Source: Cichorium intybus
Taxonomy: Eukaryota; Streptophyta; Magnoliopsida; Asterales; Asteraceae
Reading direction: 5' to 3'
DNA length: 64,000 nucleotides
Assembly: GCA_023525715.1 (NCBI GenBank)
Contig: CM042012.1
Span: 118,719,798-118,783,797, forward strand
The notes under the pieces were generated by a model. It ran no database searches. It was not told the origin of the DNA and saw only the letters and a program-made list of their open reading frames with translations. Every line of letters begins with the position of its first letter. Within the stretch, counting starts at the first letter, position 1. Shown piece by piece: positions 11,120-23,330 of this stretch. A program made the position numbers and the translations under genes.

Positions 11120-11285
11120 AGTACCACTACATAAGACATAGAGTATAAGAAGATCATCTCCTAGTGAAGAGGGTATCATCAGATGATAATCCTGCAGATC
11201 CCTTGACAAAGGCTCTGAGTAGGATTAAGCACAATCAGCATGCACGGTTCATAGGGTTAAGAGATGATATTAGTTTTTGTAATTA
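11120..11285 (+). pseudogene. Copia RNase H C-terminal fragment
   Basis: Translates as a KYHYIRHRV...EDHLLVKRV block, then SSDDNPADPLTKALSR, then a short tail ending in FCN and a TAG. NPADPLTK is the well-known C-terminal motif of copia RNase H. One in-frame stop (after HRV) and the loss of everything upstream to the Athila insertion make it dead. Confidence 0.85.
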
Positions 11286-12092
11286 GATAGGATTTGAAAC
11301 TTATTGCAATGTAAATGTAATTGACTTTTGGTGATTTAATAATGTAGTTTTGTTGATGAGTATTTGATACTGCCTTTTGTCAATTGTTTATTATTGTGTT
11401 TCATTTTGCATGTTTACTTCCTGAGTAATTTAATTATTCAAATGTCCACAGTCGCTCATGCTTTTAGGGAGTAAGTATGAATGAAGGCTGTCATGAATTG
11501 TTTTGTAGATTGTTTAAGGAGTTAGACATTTATGATTGCTACAACATTCATGAGTATTTAGAAATAGGGATTTAAGTATTGGATAAACCCTCGCTCAATA
11601 GATTGCTTCATGGATTATATCACGAGCAAAGTTGAGACGATAATATCTTTTGATCTTTAAGTAGAGACATATAAATTTTGTTTTACCAAGCGGTTGTTCA
11701 TTGAAAATGTGAAAACGCATCGGTAACGCGATGTTATAAAACGTGTTCTTGTGAATGATTTGACTAGTAAAAGACATGAGTATTTGAGTCGCAGCTTATT
11801 CATCCCTTGACTGAAAGGGTTGGCCAACCAGGACTAAATTGATATGCTCAATTAGTAGTCTTAAAGTCATATGCAAATCAGAAATCGGGAAACAGAGAAT
11901 CAGACCAGGATTAATTTTAATCCATGTCTTGAGTCTAAAAATATCTTGTTGGACGGAGGATCATCTGATCACTTATCTATGGACAGAACTGACTAGGTCA
12001 GAATTCGGCAGCAGTTTCTAGGAAGCTACAGTTGCTAATTAATTAGAGGCTAAATTGGTAATTATAGTCATAGACTTATCCAAGTGGGAGAC

Positions 12093-12992
<900 letters not shown>

Positions 12993-13079
12993 GTTGAAGC
13001 ATAGGAGCATAATATGATCATGAGATATAGAAACGTTGAAGTTGTTACAAGGGATCGGGGATTACAAGCTTGCACCACC

Positions 13080-13860
13080 AAGCTCCAAGCGGACAAGATC
13101 TTGGAATCATTTGACTTAGAGTCAGATGATGTATGTGAATCTTACTTACTTGGAAGATGACAAAAGTGCCATTCACAGAAAACTGTGAAAAAGGCAAGGA
13201 TTTGTTGGAACTAATCCACGCAAATGTTTATGGACCGTTCAGATCCACCACAAGACATGATGAACGATACTTCGTTAGGTTACTAATGATTTCAGTAAAC
13301 ATGGATATGTTTATTTGATTAAATATAAGATAAAAACTTTGAAATGTTCAAAGAGTTCCGAAACAAAGTAGAAAATCAACAGGGCTAGAATATCTATGTA
13401 TTGTTTTCTGTGAACGTCTTAGGAACTGTGAAATGGTTTCACAGTTGTCTCCTCCCAGAACACCGTTGCATAGTAGTGTGTCTGAAATGAGAAATCTAAC
13501 ATTGTTTGAAATGGTTCGATCCATGATGTGTCGAGCTACACTTCTAATTAGTTTCAGGGATTATGCCCTAAAAACAACAACACATCTTAAACCTCGTACC
13601 AACTAAGTATGTTGCAAAGACATCATCTGAAATATGGAGTGGGGGTTCGTCCCTCACTAGCACATGTGAAAGTCTTGGGTTGTGAAATCTTCGTTCATCA
13701 CGAGGCTCATGACAAGCTTGAACCCAGATCAGAGAAGTGTCATTTCATTGGTTATCCCCAAAAGTTCTTTAGATACTTGTTTTACAAGTCTTCTGAGAAC
13801 AAAGTGTTTGTGGCTTGAAGGATAGTCTTTCTTGAGAGAAAACTTCAAATATAGACATGA
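13080..13860 (+). pseudogene. Copia pre-integrase/integrase remnant
   Basis: Broken frames carry LESFDLESDDVCESYLLG (pre-integrase), KMTKVPFTENCEKGKDLLEL, a VYGPFRSTTRHDERYF block (integrase core start), VSQLSPPRTP, and near the end SLAHVKVLGCE and HDKLEPRSEKCHFIGYPQK. These are standard consecutive landmarks of copia integrase. The longest surviving frame is 13609-13818. Many frameshifts; the D-D-E catalytic set is not intact. It lies just downstream of the LTR ending at 12992 and is not joined to it by a PBS, so it is probably an older insertion that the LTR element landed beside. Confidence 0.8.
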
Positions 13861-16114
13861 TTTTTGCAGATCCACCTGCATCATCTGCAAAAATCGCATT
13901 TTGGCAGCTAACATCAGAGAATTTTGCAAATGTCATCTACGGAATCTATCATCGGAAATGAAACATTTTGATTTTTTTACCTTATATAATGTTGTTTTGT
14001 GTCTTATACATTTTCGTAGGAGAGCATGGATTTTTCGTAGTATTTATCTGCAAAAATCCTATAAATGACGATGTTTTAAGATTTTTGTAGATAAGAACCA
14101 GAAAATTTTATGGCTCAGGTTCAAAGACTAACTTTTAACTAAATTTTAAAATATATTTTAGAAAATTATCCAATTTTAGTTTTTCAAAAAGAACACATGT
14201 TGACATATACGTTATGCAATTGTTCGTGTTAGCAGGGCTGCCAGCCTACTACAATTCCATGCGTATAAACAGAAAGCCCAAGTCAATTTTTTAGTCTTAC
14301 ATGTCTTTTGGCTCAATGGATTTTACATATTTAATTATTCTGCGGATATTATATATAGTCATATAGAAAGTCTCTTTTCTATTGGCCCCTTACTAAAATT
14401 TTCATATTAACCGCTAAACTAGATTAATATTTTATTTGTATCGTATAACTTCACTTTTTATACAATCTTAACCTAAATTTTATTTTTTTACAAACCTTTT
14501 TTTTTAATTTGGACAATTAAAACTTACAAATTACCTCCTCAACTTTGGTTGTATCTAATTCTCTTACCACATAACTTTATCTTTTTATAATTTTAGTCTA
14601 AATATTATTTTTTATAAACATAATTTTTTTCTTACATATTTTTCGAAGTTTTAAATTTTTTTTACAATCTTATGTTACAAGTTAGTTTATCAATAATTCA
14701 TTTCTTTAAAATTATTTATTTTACATATTGTATGTATGTATATGTTTTTTAAGAGTCTTCGTCTTTAAATTTTTTATATTTTCCTCATGGCTTTATACGT
14801 TGCTATATATTTGGTAGATTATTTCTTAAACGAAAACAATGTCTAGGCTGCAACGTGCAGGATACATGCCCCAGTTTTATACAAATTGTATCACGTTATA
14901 ATGATTTTATTAAGCACAAGAGTCTTCCAAAATTTTAAATCAAATCTATTAACCAATAAAAGAAGTTATTCATATTTTGTTATTTTATAAAACCCTAGAT
15001 GTTTTATGTGTATTAATTCACACATCTATAGACTAACTAATTCATGTAACAAAATGAGTAGCATTGTAATTTTCATTCCATTCGATTAATGAAATGAGCT
15101 AAAACATCGTTCGCTAAGTTACGTGACATACAAATTGGGACTAATTATATTTCAGGAAATAATAACATCATATCATTAAACCAAACAAACAACTTTAGTT
15201 TATTCAAATCAAGTAAACCATATCATTCTTCTTGGTTCACTATAAGAAACTTATCGACAATATTATACAGTACACTCATATATTCAAATCAAGAACACCC
15301 TAATATCATTTTATTCTATTACATATTTTCGTCGTTGCATGATTAAGGCTACTTGCTCATGTGATTGATAAAAGCACTACTAGAATATTAGGGTAATACT
15401 GACGACGATTTTGGTAGCTATTCGGTAGCTATCTCAGTTTACCGACGGGTTTCTGACGGAATTAGAAAGGAGGAAAAACCCTGGTGGGAAATTTTTACCT
15501 ACCGATTTTCGACGACACAGTGACAGAATAGCCACGGGAAAACAGCGTCGGTAAGCTTCGACGAAATGTCGACTGGATTTGTTTTGTCGACTTTAGCTAT
15601 CAAATACCGACGAGAAGTATTACCTACCAAATATCTACCGATTCATGTTTTTCAAGTTAGTGACCGAATTACGACGGGAAGCTTTACCTACCGAATAGCT
15701 ACCAAATCCGCCTTTTCAATTTTGTGACAGAATACCGACGGATGGCTTTAACCACCGAATACCTACCAAATCTGATACTTTTTTTTGTGACAGAAGTTCG
15801 GTCACTAATCCGTCACTTCTATTTTTTTAATTTAAAACAATCAAAAAATAAATAAAAATTTCTAGCTTTTAATAGTGTAAATGTAGCAAAAAAGAGAATA
15901 CATGAAACATACAATAACATATATATTCGATACAAAACCTAATAACCCATCCAAACAATATCATTCGGATACAAAAGCTATTTAAGCATCGTGTTTCAAG
16001 ACGCTAGTTGTTTCATATACAAAAATTACAATTGCTTCACAAAAGCTAATTAAGCATCACGTTTCACGACCCTAGTTTCATACACAAAAATTACAATTGC
16101 TTCACAATATCAAG

Positions 16115-17562
16115 CTAAGGATTTGGATCACTTGACGGGTTACCGAGTGGTCGAAAAGAATTTGGACAACTTTGCATAAAAGCCGCCATCATATCTTGCA
16201 TTTCTTTTTGTTTTCTTTCCATTTCCACTTGTCTTTCTTCAAATTCTTCCCTCAATTTTGCTTCTCTTGCCTCCATATGCTCTTCCATGGTTTGTAGTTT
16301 TTAACGCAACATTTGTACCTAAAATTGGTAAGACGAACATATAGAGTTAGGGAATATACTTTAATTTAAATCCTTACTTTTACTATTTTCTTAATAACAA
16401 CATACTTTCATTTTCAACCATATATGCAATGTACTTTCATTTTTAATCATAATAACAATATAGTTTACCTTACCATCCATAATAACAACATATTTTCATT
16501 TTCAACCATATATGCAGTGTACTTTACCCTACTATACATAATAGCAATCTACTTTATCTTGTCATCCATCATAACAACTTACTATATAAAACAAAATGCA
16601 TTTAATGAATAAGTATACCTCCTGCTGCGACTGTGCGTAGTCTGAGGAAGATGAAGACCCGGTAACTACACGATGAATATCTGAAGATCCTATCCCATAG
16701 ACAGGACCCTTTTTCTTCCCTCCCGTTAACTTAAACTGGCTCTCGAGCCACAAATTAGCATCACCGATGGCAGGTCGGTCAGCTTCCTCTGGGTATTTTT
16801 CAGTCTCTGCCCTCTTATAATCATACTACAATTCACCAAAACAACATCATTACCATTGTACCAAAATCCAAGATAGTCAATATATAAAATTGGTAAACAC
16901 AAATTACATATGAATCTTCAGCCTTCTTTGAGAGAAACTGCAAATTTGTATGGTCTCCTGCGAAATATCTAGCTTTTGATTCGGCGGTCAAGCGAGTCTG
17001 CAGATACACCTCTTCCCATGTGGGTTCTCTACCCAACATCAATCTCTACATAAACAGCACAATATAGTTGATTTAGTTAGTGTTAAAAGGAAAAAAGTTA
17101 CTAAAATTCTTAAATATGATTAGTTACCAATCTGTCACGGTGCTCGTTCATTCCGATGCTGCCGCCTGTGTGTCTGCCTGTCTTCCCGGAACCATCAGAT
17201 GAATTGCGGTTTTTTGTCCCGCTAGCTGACAACTTCCATTCTGGTGTGTCCCAATACTGTAAAAAAACACACATGTATAATACTATAACGGGTAATAAAA
17301 TTCAACAAAATAAACAATGACATATAGAATCGTTTACTTTGCATAATGACCGCCACACGCCATCCGGTATGTATTTGGGATTGAAATCCTTCAGGATGTG
17401 TATAGAGTCCGCAATGTTAACGATAATGTGTTCTTTAGCTCTTGCTAATTTTGCAGAATGCTTCCTGGCAGTCCTCATCCGATCTTTGTATCGGTCTTTG
17501 ATCGTATTTTGAAAACCATCATAAATGCTCTGCTCCTCTTTTGGATGCCACCTATAAAGCGT
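16115..17562 (-). pseudogene. CACTA transposase (Ptta/En/Spm type), decaying, five exons
   Basis: Exons on the minus strand at about 17562-17338, 17256-17128, 17047-16906, 16826-16619 and 16321-16115, each bounded by AG and GT. Landmarks in order: TLYRWHPKEEQSIYDGF, WRSLCK, a Gly/Ser-rich linker, MLGREPTWEEVYLQTRLTAE, ARYFAGDHTNLQFLSKKAED, PAIGDANLWLESQFKLTGGK, GPVYGIGSSDIHRV, then a charged coiled coil (EEFEERQVEMERKQKEMQ). This is the Plant transposase Ptta/En/Spm family as I know it. A TAA interrupts the last exon near 16286 and the N-terminal part is not found, so it is not functional. Confidence 0.8.
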
Positions 17563-17649
17563 CTGTAAATAATAAAACGGTAAAGTTAGCATTGTAACCC
17601 CAAAAACAAATAAGCAAAAGATATACAAATAAAGATCTACTCATTCTTT

Positions 17650-20029
17650 CACTACAAATAAAATAACGTTTAGTGGCACAAAAAAAGTGTCACTAAATAC
17701 CAAAAAAAATGCCACTAAAAGCGCTCTTGGTAATCAGCGGCACAAAAAATAAGTGCCACTAGAAGCGCTGCCACTAAAAGCATTTAGTGGCACATTTTGG
17801 TTGTGCCGCTGCAGCAAATTCAGGTTTTAGTGACACTTTTTAGTTATGCCACTATAGTCTTTTTAGGTTTTAGTGGCATATTTTTTGAGCCACAAAAGTT
17901 CATATTCAAAAATTAAATTTTATTCTCTTTTTATTGGAATGGAACAAAATGAAAAAATAATTACGAAAATAGATGAACATAAAATATCATTAGTTAAAAT
18001 AAAAAGTTAACTTGTATTAATAAGTACAAATGTTGTACTAAGTCCCTGTATCCTCAAAACTGAATCAAGTTTAAATCATCTATCATCCCTGTTACAAACC
18101 GAATAAGAAAGTATGTTTCATGTCATCGCATTACATAATCTTTCATCCCTAATTAAAAAGACATATCTTAGGACAACTTCATATTTCACAATTAAAGCCA
18201 TTGCAAGTGCTCAAAGTTGTGTCACCAAACATCTGTTCATAATCTTCACTGCACAAACTAAAACACAATACCTTATCGGGTCCAGCAGTGAAGAAATATA
18301 TAAAATTAATAGCAGAAAATTCAGTCTTTATAATCTTTGGAATAGCACTGTAACACAAAAAGAATCAGTCAGATCATCTTTTTTGTCAAATGAGTTATGC
18401 TATAAATATATTGCAATACAGGCAAAAGTACTCAACAATAAACAAGAAAAAACCATTTATATAATTAGTAAAATGCATGATTGAATTATAAGTTAAATAA
18501 CCAACAAATTCGACAATTATATGGTGTTTTAAGTGTCTTTCTAATGATTAAAAATGTATCAAGTAAATCAAGCATACCAAGCATGAATCTTGGGTAGAAA
18601 CTTGTTCTTTTTTCTCTGATAATCTTTTTCATTCATATTCACCTGCAACAATAAAAACATCACATGTCTAAAGGGTATTCAAGATTTCAATATACAAAAG
18701 ACATTCATGACCAAATTATTTTACCAAATAAACAACAAATTTGCAGTAAGCAATTGAAAAGTATTCAAGATTTCAATATGAGCAGCTTTCTAGTCCCTTA
18801 ACTGGATATCTATTTCATTCTCTAACCATGCTTTGACCTAAATAAAAACCATATAGAGTCCTTGTAAGTATATTTAACTTTTTATCAAGTAAATATACAT
18901 TAAGTGAATCCAAGAAGATACCTTCAAACACAATTCAAGTTCTTGTAACTGCTTGTCATTGCTCCTCTTCGTGCTCTTTTCAAGATCTTCGATAGCTATT
19001 TTCATGAATTAAATATCCTTAATGACACATTTAATACAAATTTTTAGAATCTAAAGCATACATTAAATAAGCATTCAAGCACATTTCTTTATTAGATCAC
19101 ACCTTGAGCCGTAATTCTGCATTTATAACTTCTAAATCTCTTACAAGATCCACAATGTCATCAACATATATGATATCCGGGTCTTCAAATGCACCTATTT
19201 TATAAATAAATAAATAAATAAATTATACCGCAAGAAACATTCTCAGACTTTGAAAATGAATAAGGATGTGATTTCTTCCATGTAATCGGACTAGCAAAAG
19301 CAGATGTGTGTATATACGCATTTCTTGCCGACAATTGATTTTTATTCAACTTACCTAGAAAAAGGATGCGATTTCTTGTCTGTAATCGAACTAACAAAAG
19401 CAGATGTATACATATGCAATTTCTTACCGAGAAAGAGGAAGCTAGAGGAAAAGGAAGCTGGAGGCAATTTCAGACTTGTAAAATTGATTAAGATACTTGC
19501 AGGTGTGAAACTTACTGATGAAGAGGAAGTTGGAGGCAGCGACTGAGAAAGCCGAAGGAAACTACGAGACCAAGATCTTCCCAGGAGGAATCAGAGATGA
19601 CGAAGAAGGCAGATCCAAAGGAAACAATGAGACCAATACCAGCGGGGGAGGGAGACGATGCTGGGGGAAATCAGATATGACGAAGAAGGGGAAAGGAGCT
19701 AAGTGTGTCGATCTTGAAGAGGCGAGAGGAAGTAACGAAAGTTGTATGGCACACTCGATCATCCAAGACATTGGCTGTGGCGGTGGTATAATTGGGGATT
19801 TAGATAGCAGGAGAAATTAGGAAATTTGAACTAAGGAGTACATTTTGAAACCCTAAACCGTGTACTACTTTTTAATCTTGGAGGGAACGGAGAGCGAGAT
19901 AATAAAATTAGAAATTTTCAGCTACAGTGTCACAAATGATAGATGCGCCACTAAAAATACATTATAGTGGCACTAAAATAATTATGCCACTAAAAAATTA
20001 TGCTACTAAATGTAATTTTTTTTGTAGTG
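17650..20029 (-). mobile_element. Second CACTA element nested in the first, carrying a host-gene fragment
   Basis: Terminal CACTACAAAT and ...TTTGTAGTG with 3-base target duplication TTT (17647-17649, 20030-20032). Subterminal repeats are of a different type from the outer element (agtggcactaaa / gccactaaaag), so it is another family. No transposase seen. It holds exons of an OLA1/YchF gene (18580-19199). The rest, including open frames at 18113-18484 and 19518-19820, is not recognised. Confidence 0.88.
18580..19199 (-). pseudogene. Captured fragment of Obg-like ATPase 1 (OLA1/YchF)
   Basis: Four minus-strand exon pieces with introns kept between them: 19199-19103 (AFEDPDIIYVDD, then LVRDLEVINAELRLK), about 19008-18922 (IEDLEKSTKRSNDKQ), 18836 to about 18726 (VKAWLE, then HIEILNTFQLLTA) and about 18643-18580 (NMNEKDYQRKKNKFLPKIHAW). 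These are consecutive parts of the YchF/OLA1 GTPase-like ATPase, covering the region after the G3 motif up to the switch to the C-terminal domain. The nucleotide-binding P-loop is not present and stops occur (for example after IQLRD), so it is a non-coding capture, not a gene. Confidence 0.85.
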
Positions 20030-20206
20030 TTTGAATAATTATATACTTATTATATTTATTAATATTATATAAAGATTAATGTATAATGAAAATGTACATA
20101 TATAAGATCTACTCATTTGTACGTATTATATCTATTTAAGATCTATTCATTTGTACGTATATAAATATTATGTACAATTTGGAGAAAAATTAAAAAAATA
20201 AAAAAA

Positions 20207-22215
20207 TCGGTCACTATTCCGTAGGCAACTCCGACAGATTACCTACCAACTAACGCTATCGGTCACTATACGGTTGGTAATCAGTTGTTCTCGTTTGACG
20301 GATTACCTACCAAACTTTTTTATTTTTTAGTTTTCGAGAACTAATTGGCGTTGTTTTAGCTTCATTTTTTCAACATCTATATTATATATTAGATACTCCA
20401 TTTTTCCCTAATTATACATAATATTTATAAAGAAACAAACATTTGCATAACTCGATGGGGAGAAACGATAGTAGAATAAGAACAAGAAACTAAGGAACGA
20501 GTTGGTTTTGGGTTTTCTTCTAAGGAATAAACATCCCGATGGTACGTGTGTGTATGTACATGTGTATATGTGTCTACGTGTGTCGCTCTATTAAAAAAAT
20601 ATGTAGTTATACAAATTATAATATTAAAAGAATAAACGAGTAATTAACTTTGAACGTGTACGTTTGTACATATATAAATATTGTGTACAATTTAGAGAAA
20701 AAAAGTAATTGATGTATAATAAAAATGTTTAAAAAAATGAAGCATAAAAAACAACGTTTAGGCCTCGAAAAATTAAAAAAAAATAAAAAAGTCGGTCACT
20801 ATTCCGTAGGCAATTCCTACAGAATACCTACCAACTAACGCTATCGGTCACTATACGGTTGGTAATCGGTTGTTCTCGTTTGACGGATTACCTACCAAAC
20901 TTTTTTAGTTTTTAGTTTTCGAGAACTAATTGGCGTTGTTTTAGTTTAATTTTTCAACATCTATATTATATATTAGATACTTCATTTTTCCCTAATTATA
21001 CATAATATCTATAAAGAAACAAACATTTGCACAACTCGATAGGGAGAAACGATAGTAGAATAAGAACAAGAAACTAAGGAACGAGTTGGTTTTGGGTTTT
21101 CTTCTAAGGAATAAGCATCCCGATGGTACGTGTGTGTATGTACATGTGTATATGTGTCTACGTGTGTCGCTCTATTAAAAAAATATGTAGTTATACAAAT
21201 TATAATATTAAAGGAATAAACGAGTAATTAACTTTGAACGTGTACGTTTGTACATATATAAATATTGTGTACAATTTGGAGAAAATGAAGTAATTTATGT
21301 ATAATAAAAAAGTTTAAAAAAATGAAGCATAAACAACAACGTTTAGGCCTCGAAAAATTAAAAAAATAAAAAAGTCGGTCACTATTCCGTAGGCAACTCC
21401 TACAGAATACCTACCAACTAACGCTATCGGTCACTATACGGTTGGTAATCGATTGTTCTTGTTTGACGGATTACCTACCAAACTTTTTTATTTTTTAGTT
21501 TTCGAGAACTAATTGGCGTTGTTTTAGGTTCATTTTTTTCAACATCTATATTATATATTAGATACTTCATTTTTCCCTAATTATACATTATATCTATAAA
21601 GAAACAAACATTTGCACAACTCGATAAGGAGAAACGATAGTAGAATAAGAACAAGAAGCTAAGGAACGAGTTGGTTTTGGGTTTTCTTCTAAGGAATAAA
21701 CATCCCGATGGTACGTGTGTGTATGTACATGTGTATATGTGCCTATGTGTGTCGCTCTATTAAAAACAATGTGTAGTTATACAAATTATAATATTAAAGG
21801 AATAAACGAGTAATTAACTTTGAACGTGTACGTTTGTACATATATAAATATTGTGTACAATTTGGAGAAAATGAAGTAATTGATGTATAATAAAAATGTT
21901 AAAAAAATGAAGCATAAAAAACAAAGTTTAGGCCTTGAAAATTTAAAAAAATAAAAAAGTTGGTCACTATTCCGTAGGAAACTCCTACAGAATACCTACC
22001 AAAAAACGTTATGGTCACTATTCGGTTGGTTATCGGTTGTTTACGTGTGATGGATTACCTACCACGTTTATTTTCGTCACTAAACCGTCGGTATTTCGTA
22101 GGTGAATTAGGGTTGGAAATTTCGTCATTTTTCCGTCAGAAAGCCGTAGCTAATTACTGACGGAATTTGGTTGGTCACTATTTTTGGTAGCTATTACCCC
22201 TGTTTTCTTGTAGTG
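20207..22215. repeat. Tandem array, about 585-base unit, at the right end of the outer CACTA
   Basis: Unit starts (tcggtcactattcc) at 20207, 20792, 21375 and 21960, giving periods of 585, 583 and 585 bases; three units and a partial fourth that ends at the element terminus. Units differ by few substitutions by eye. Each unit carries the transposon's subterminal motifs (ggttggtaatc, gattacctaccaa), so amplification multiplied likely transposase-binding sites. No gene. Confidence 0.88.
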
Positions 22216-23129
22216 AAGTACAAATTCTATTGCGTAAAATACCAGCATTAACTGATGAAGGGTGTAATAGGAAAAACGCATGGTTCTCCCCTTTATCCTC
22301 AATAACCTCAATATCTCCTTTCCAACCATTTTTACCCAAAATAACCTTATAATACCATCCCCTATCCTTCAAAATATCCTTATCAGCAACACAAACCAGT
22401 ACCCTGGAGCATCCAAGATCCGACACTTTCGGATCCTTATCCGGGTTAATCAACGGGTCATCCAACCCACTTGTTCCCGGGTAGGCAAAGATCCATACCC
22501 CGTCCACGAATGACTTCCATGGGTGTTCGCCTTCAGACCCTATTCGATCTTCTCCCCAAAAATACGGATGAAGCAGGATAATTCCCTGTAGGTTTATGCT
22601 CACTCTCGAAGTTTCTGACCCGACCCGGATAGCCATGTTGTGGGCGATAGTGCCACCGGCACTGTCGCCGGCGAAGAACACATTTTCAAGGTCGGCGTAG
22701 TCGTTGAGCCATGGGTCGGAGGGAGTTTCCGACAACCCACATGATTGCTTCCCAGGAATCGTTGAAACAGGTTGGGACAGGATTTTCCGGCGCCGTTCCG
22801 TAGTCAACGGAAACTATGACCACGTTGGATTCCAATGCGAGGAGGTTTAAAAAGTTATGGTAGAGAGGGGAGGAGGCGGATTCGAGAATGAATCCGCCGC
22901 CGTGGAAGTAGATTAGAAGGGGGAGGTTTTTGGTGATAGTTTTGGGTAGGTAAAGCCTTGCGGAGAGGTTGGTTTCAGGTGAGATGACGACGTCTTTGGA
23001 TTGGACGCCGGAGGAAAGATCAATGCCGGCGGGAACGACATCGGTGCCGCCGAGTTTCTGGAATCGGCCATCTTTGTATACTCGAATGACTCCGGGAACT
23101 TCTGTAGCAATAGTATCTGATGAATCCAT
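22178..23129 (-). pseudogene. Plant carboxylesterase (CXE, alpha/beta-hydrolase) pseudogene, copy 1
   Basis: Near-identical to the intact gene at 41583-42518. Start ATG is 23127-23129 (MDSSDTIATE). It keeps HGGGF, GDSAG, the acidic DKD site and the ENHAFF histidine. A one-base gain at about 22716-22725 (tcggagggag here, tcgggggag in the intact copy) shifts the frame after about 130 codons. The 3' end is cut by the CACTA element at 22215: the normal last residues FINHMNK are lost and the frame runs 12 codons into transposon sequence to a stop at 22178-22180. A copia element splits the 5' flank 49 bases upstream of the ATG. Two independent lesions plus promoter loss: dead. Confidence 0.9.
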
Positions 23130-23178
23130 GTGGCAAATTTTGAGTATAGAAGTGATGTATACTCGATACTCTTAACAC

Positions 23179-23330
23179 TGTTAATTTACCGAATGAATAT
23201 TCTCATTAAAGCAAATACGTATAAATACACACGAGATACAAGTATGGGCTGGATACACTAAATACATGACTGTACAATACGAATGGGCCCAATAATCAAT
23301 AATACACACAATATGTACAATACGCTAACA
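23179..23330 (-). repeat. 3' LTR of the short-LTR copia element
   Basis: TGTTAATTTACC ... CGCTAACA. The pol stop codon (TAG, 23325-23327) lies inside the LTR: the reading frame runs through the polypurine tract and ends at the fourth to sixth LTR bases. Confidence 0.92.

Larger units (their letters stand above)
15375..22215 (-). mobile_element. CACTA (En/Spm) transposon inserted in the CXE pseudogene's last codons
   Basis: Ends CACTACTAGAA and ...TTCTTGTAGTG, with the 3-base target duplication AAG (15372-15374, 22216-22218). The empty site is visible in the other block (gataaaag followed by tacaaattc near 41605-41615). Subterminal repeats (ttaccgacg / cggtagctat types) fill both ends. It contains a decayed transposase gene on the minus strand, a second CACTA element and a tandem array. 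Length 6841 bases. Confidence 0.9.

Noticed and set aside
20207..22215. Possible CRISPR-like or centromeric satellite array
   Set aside because: Units are 585 bases without spacers and lie inside a CACTA element with defined ends.
22913..23175. Short frames overlapping the carboxylesterase copies on either strand (also 42302-42564)
   Set aside because: Alternative-frame shadows of the gene; conserved only because the gene copies are similar.
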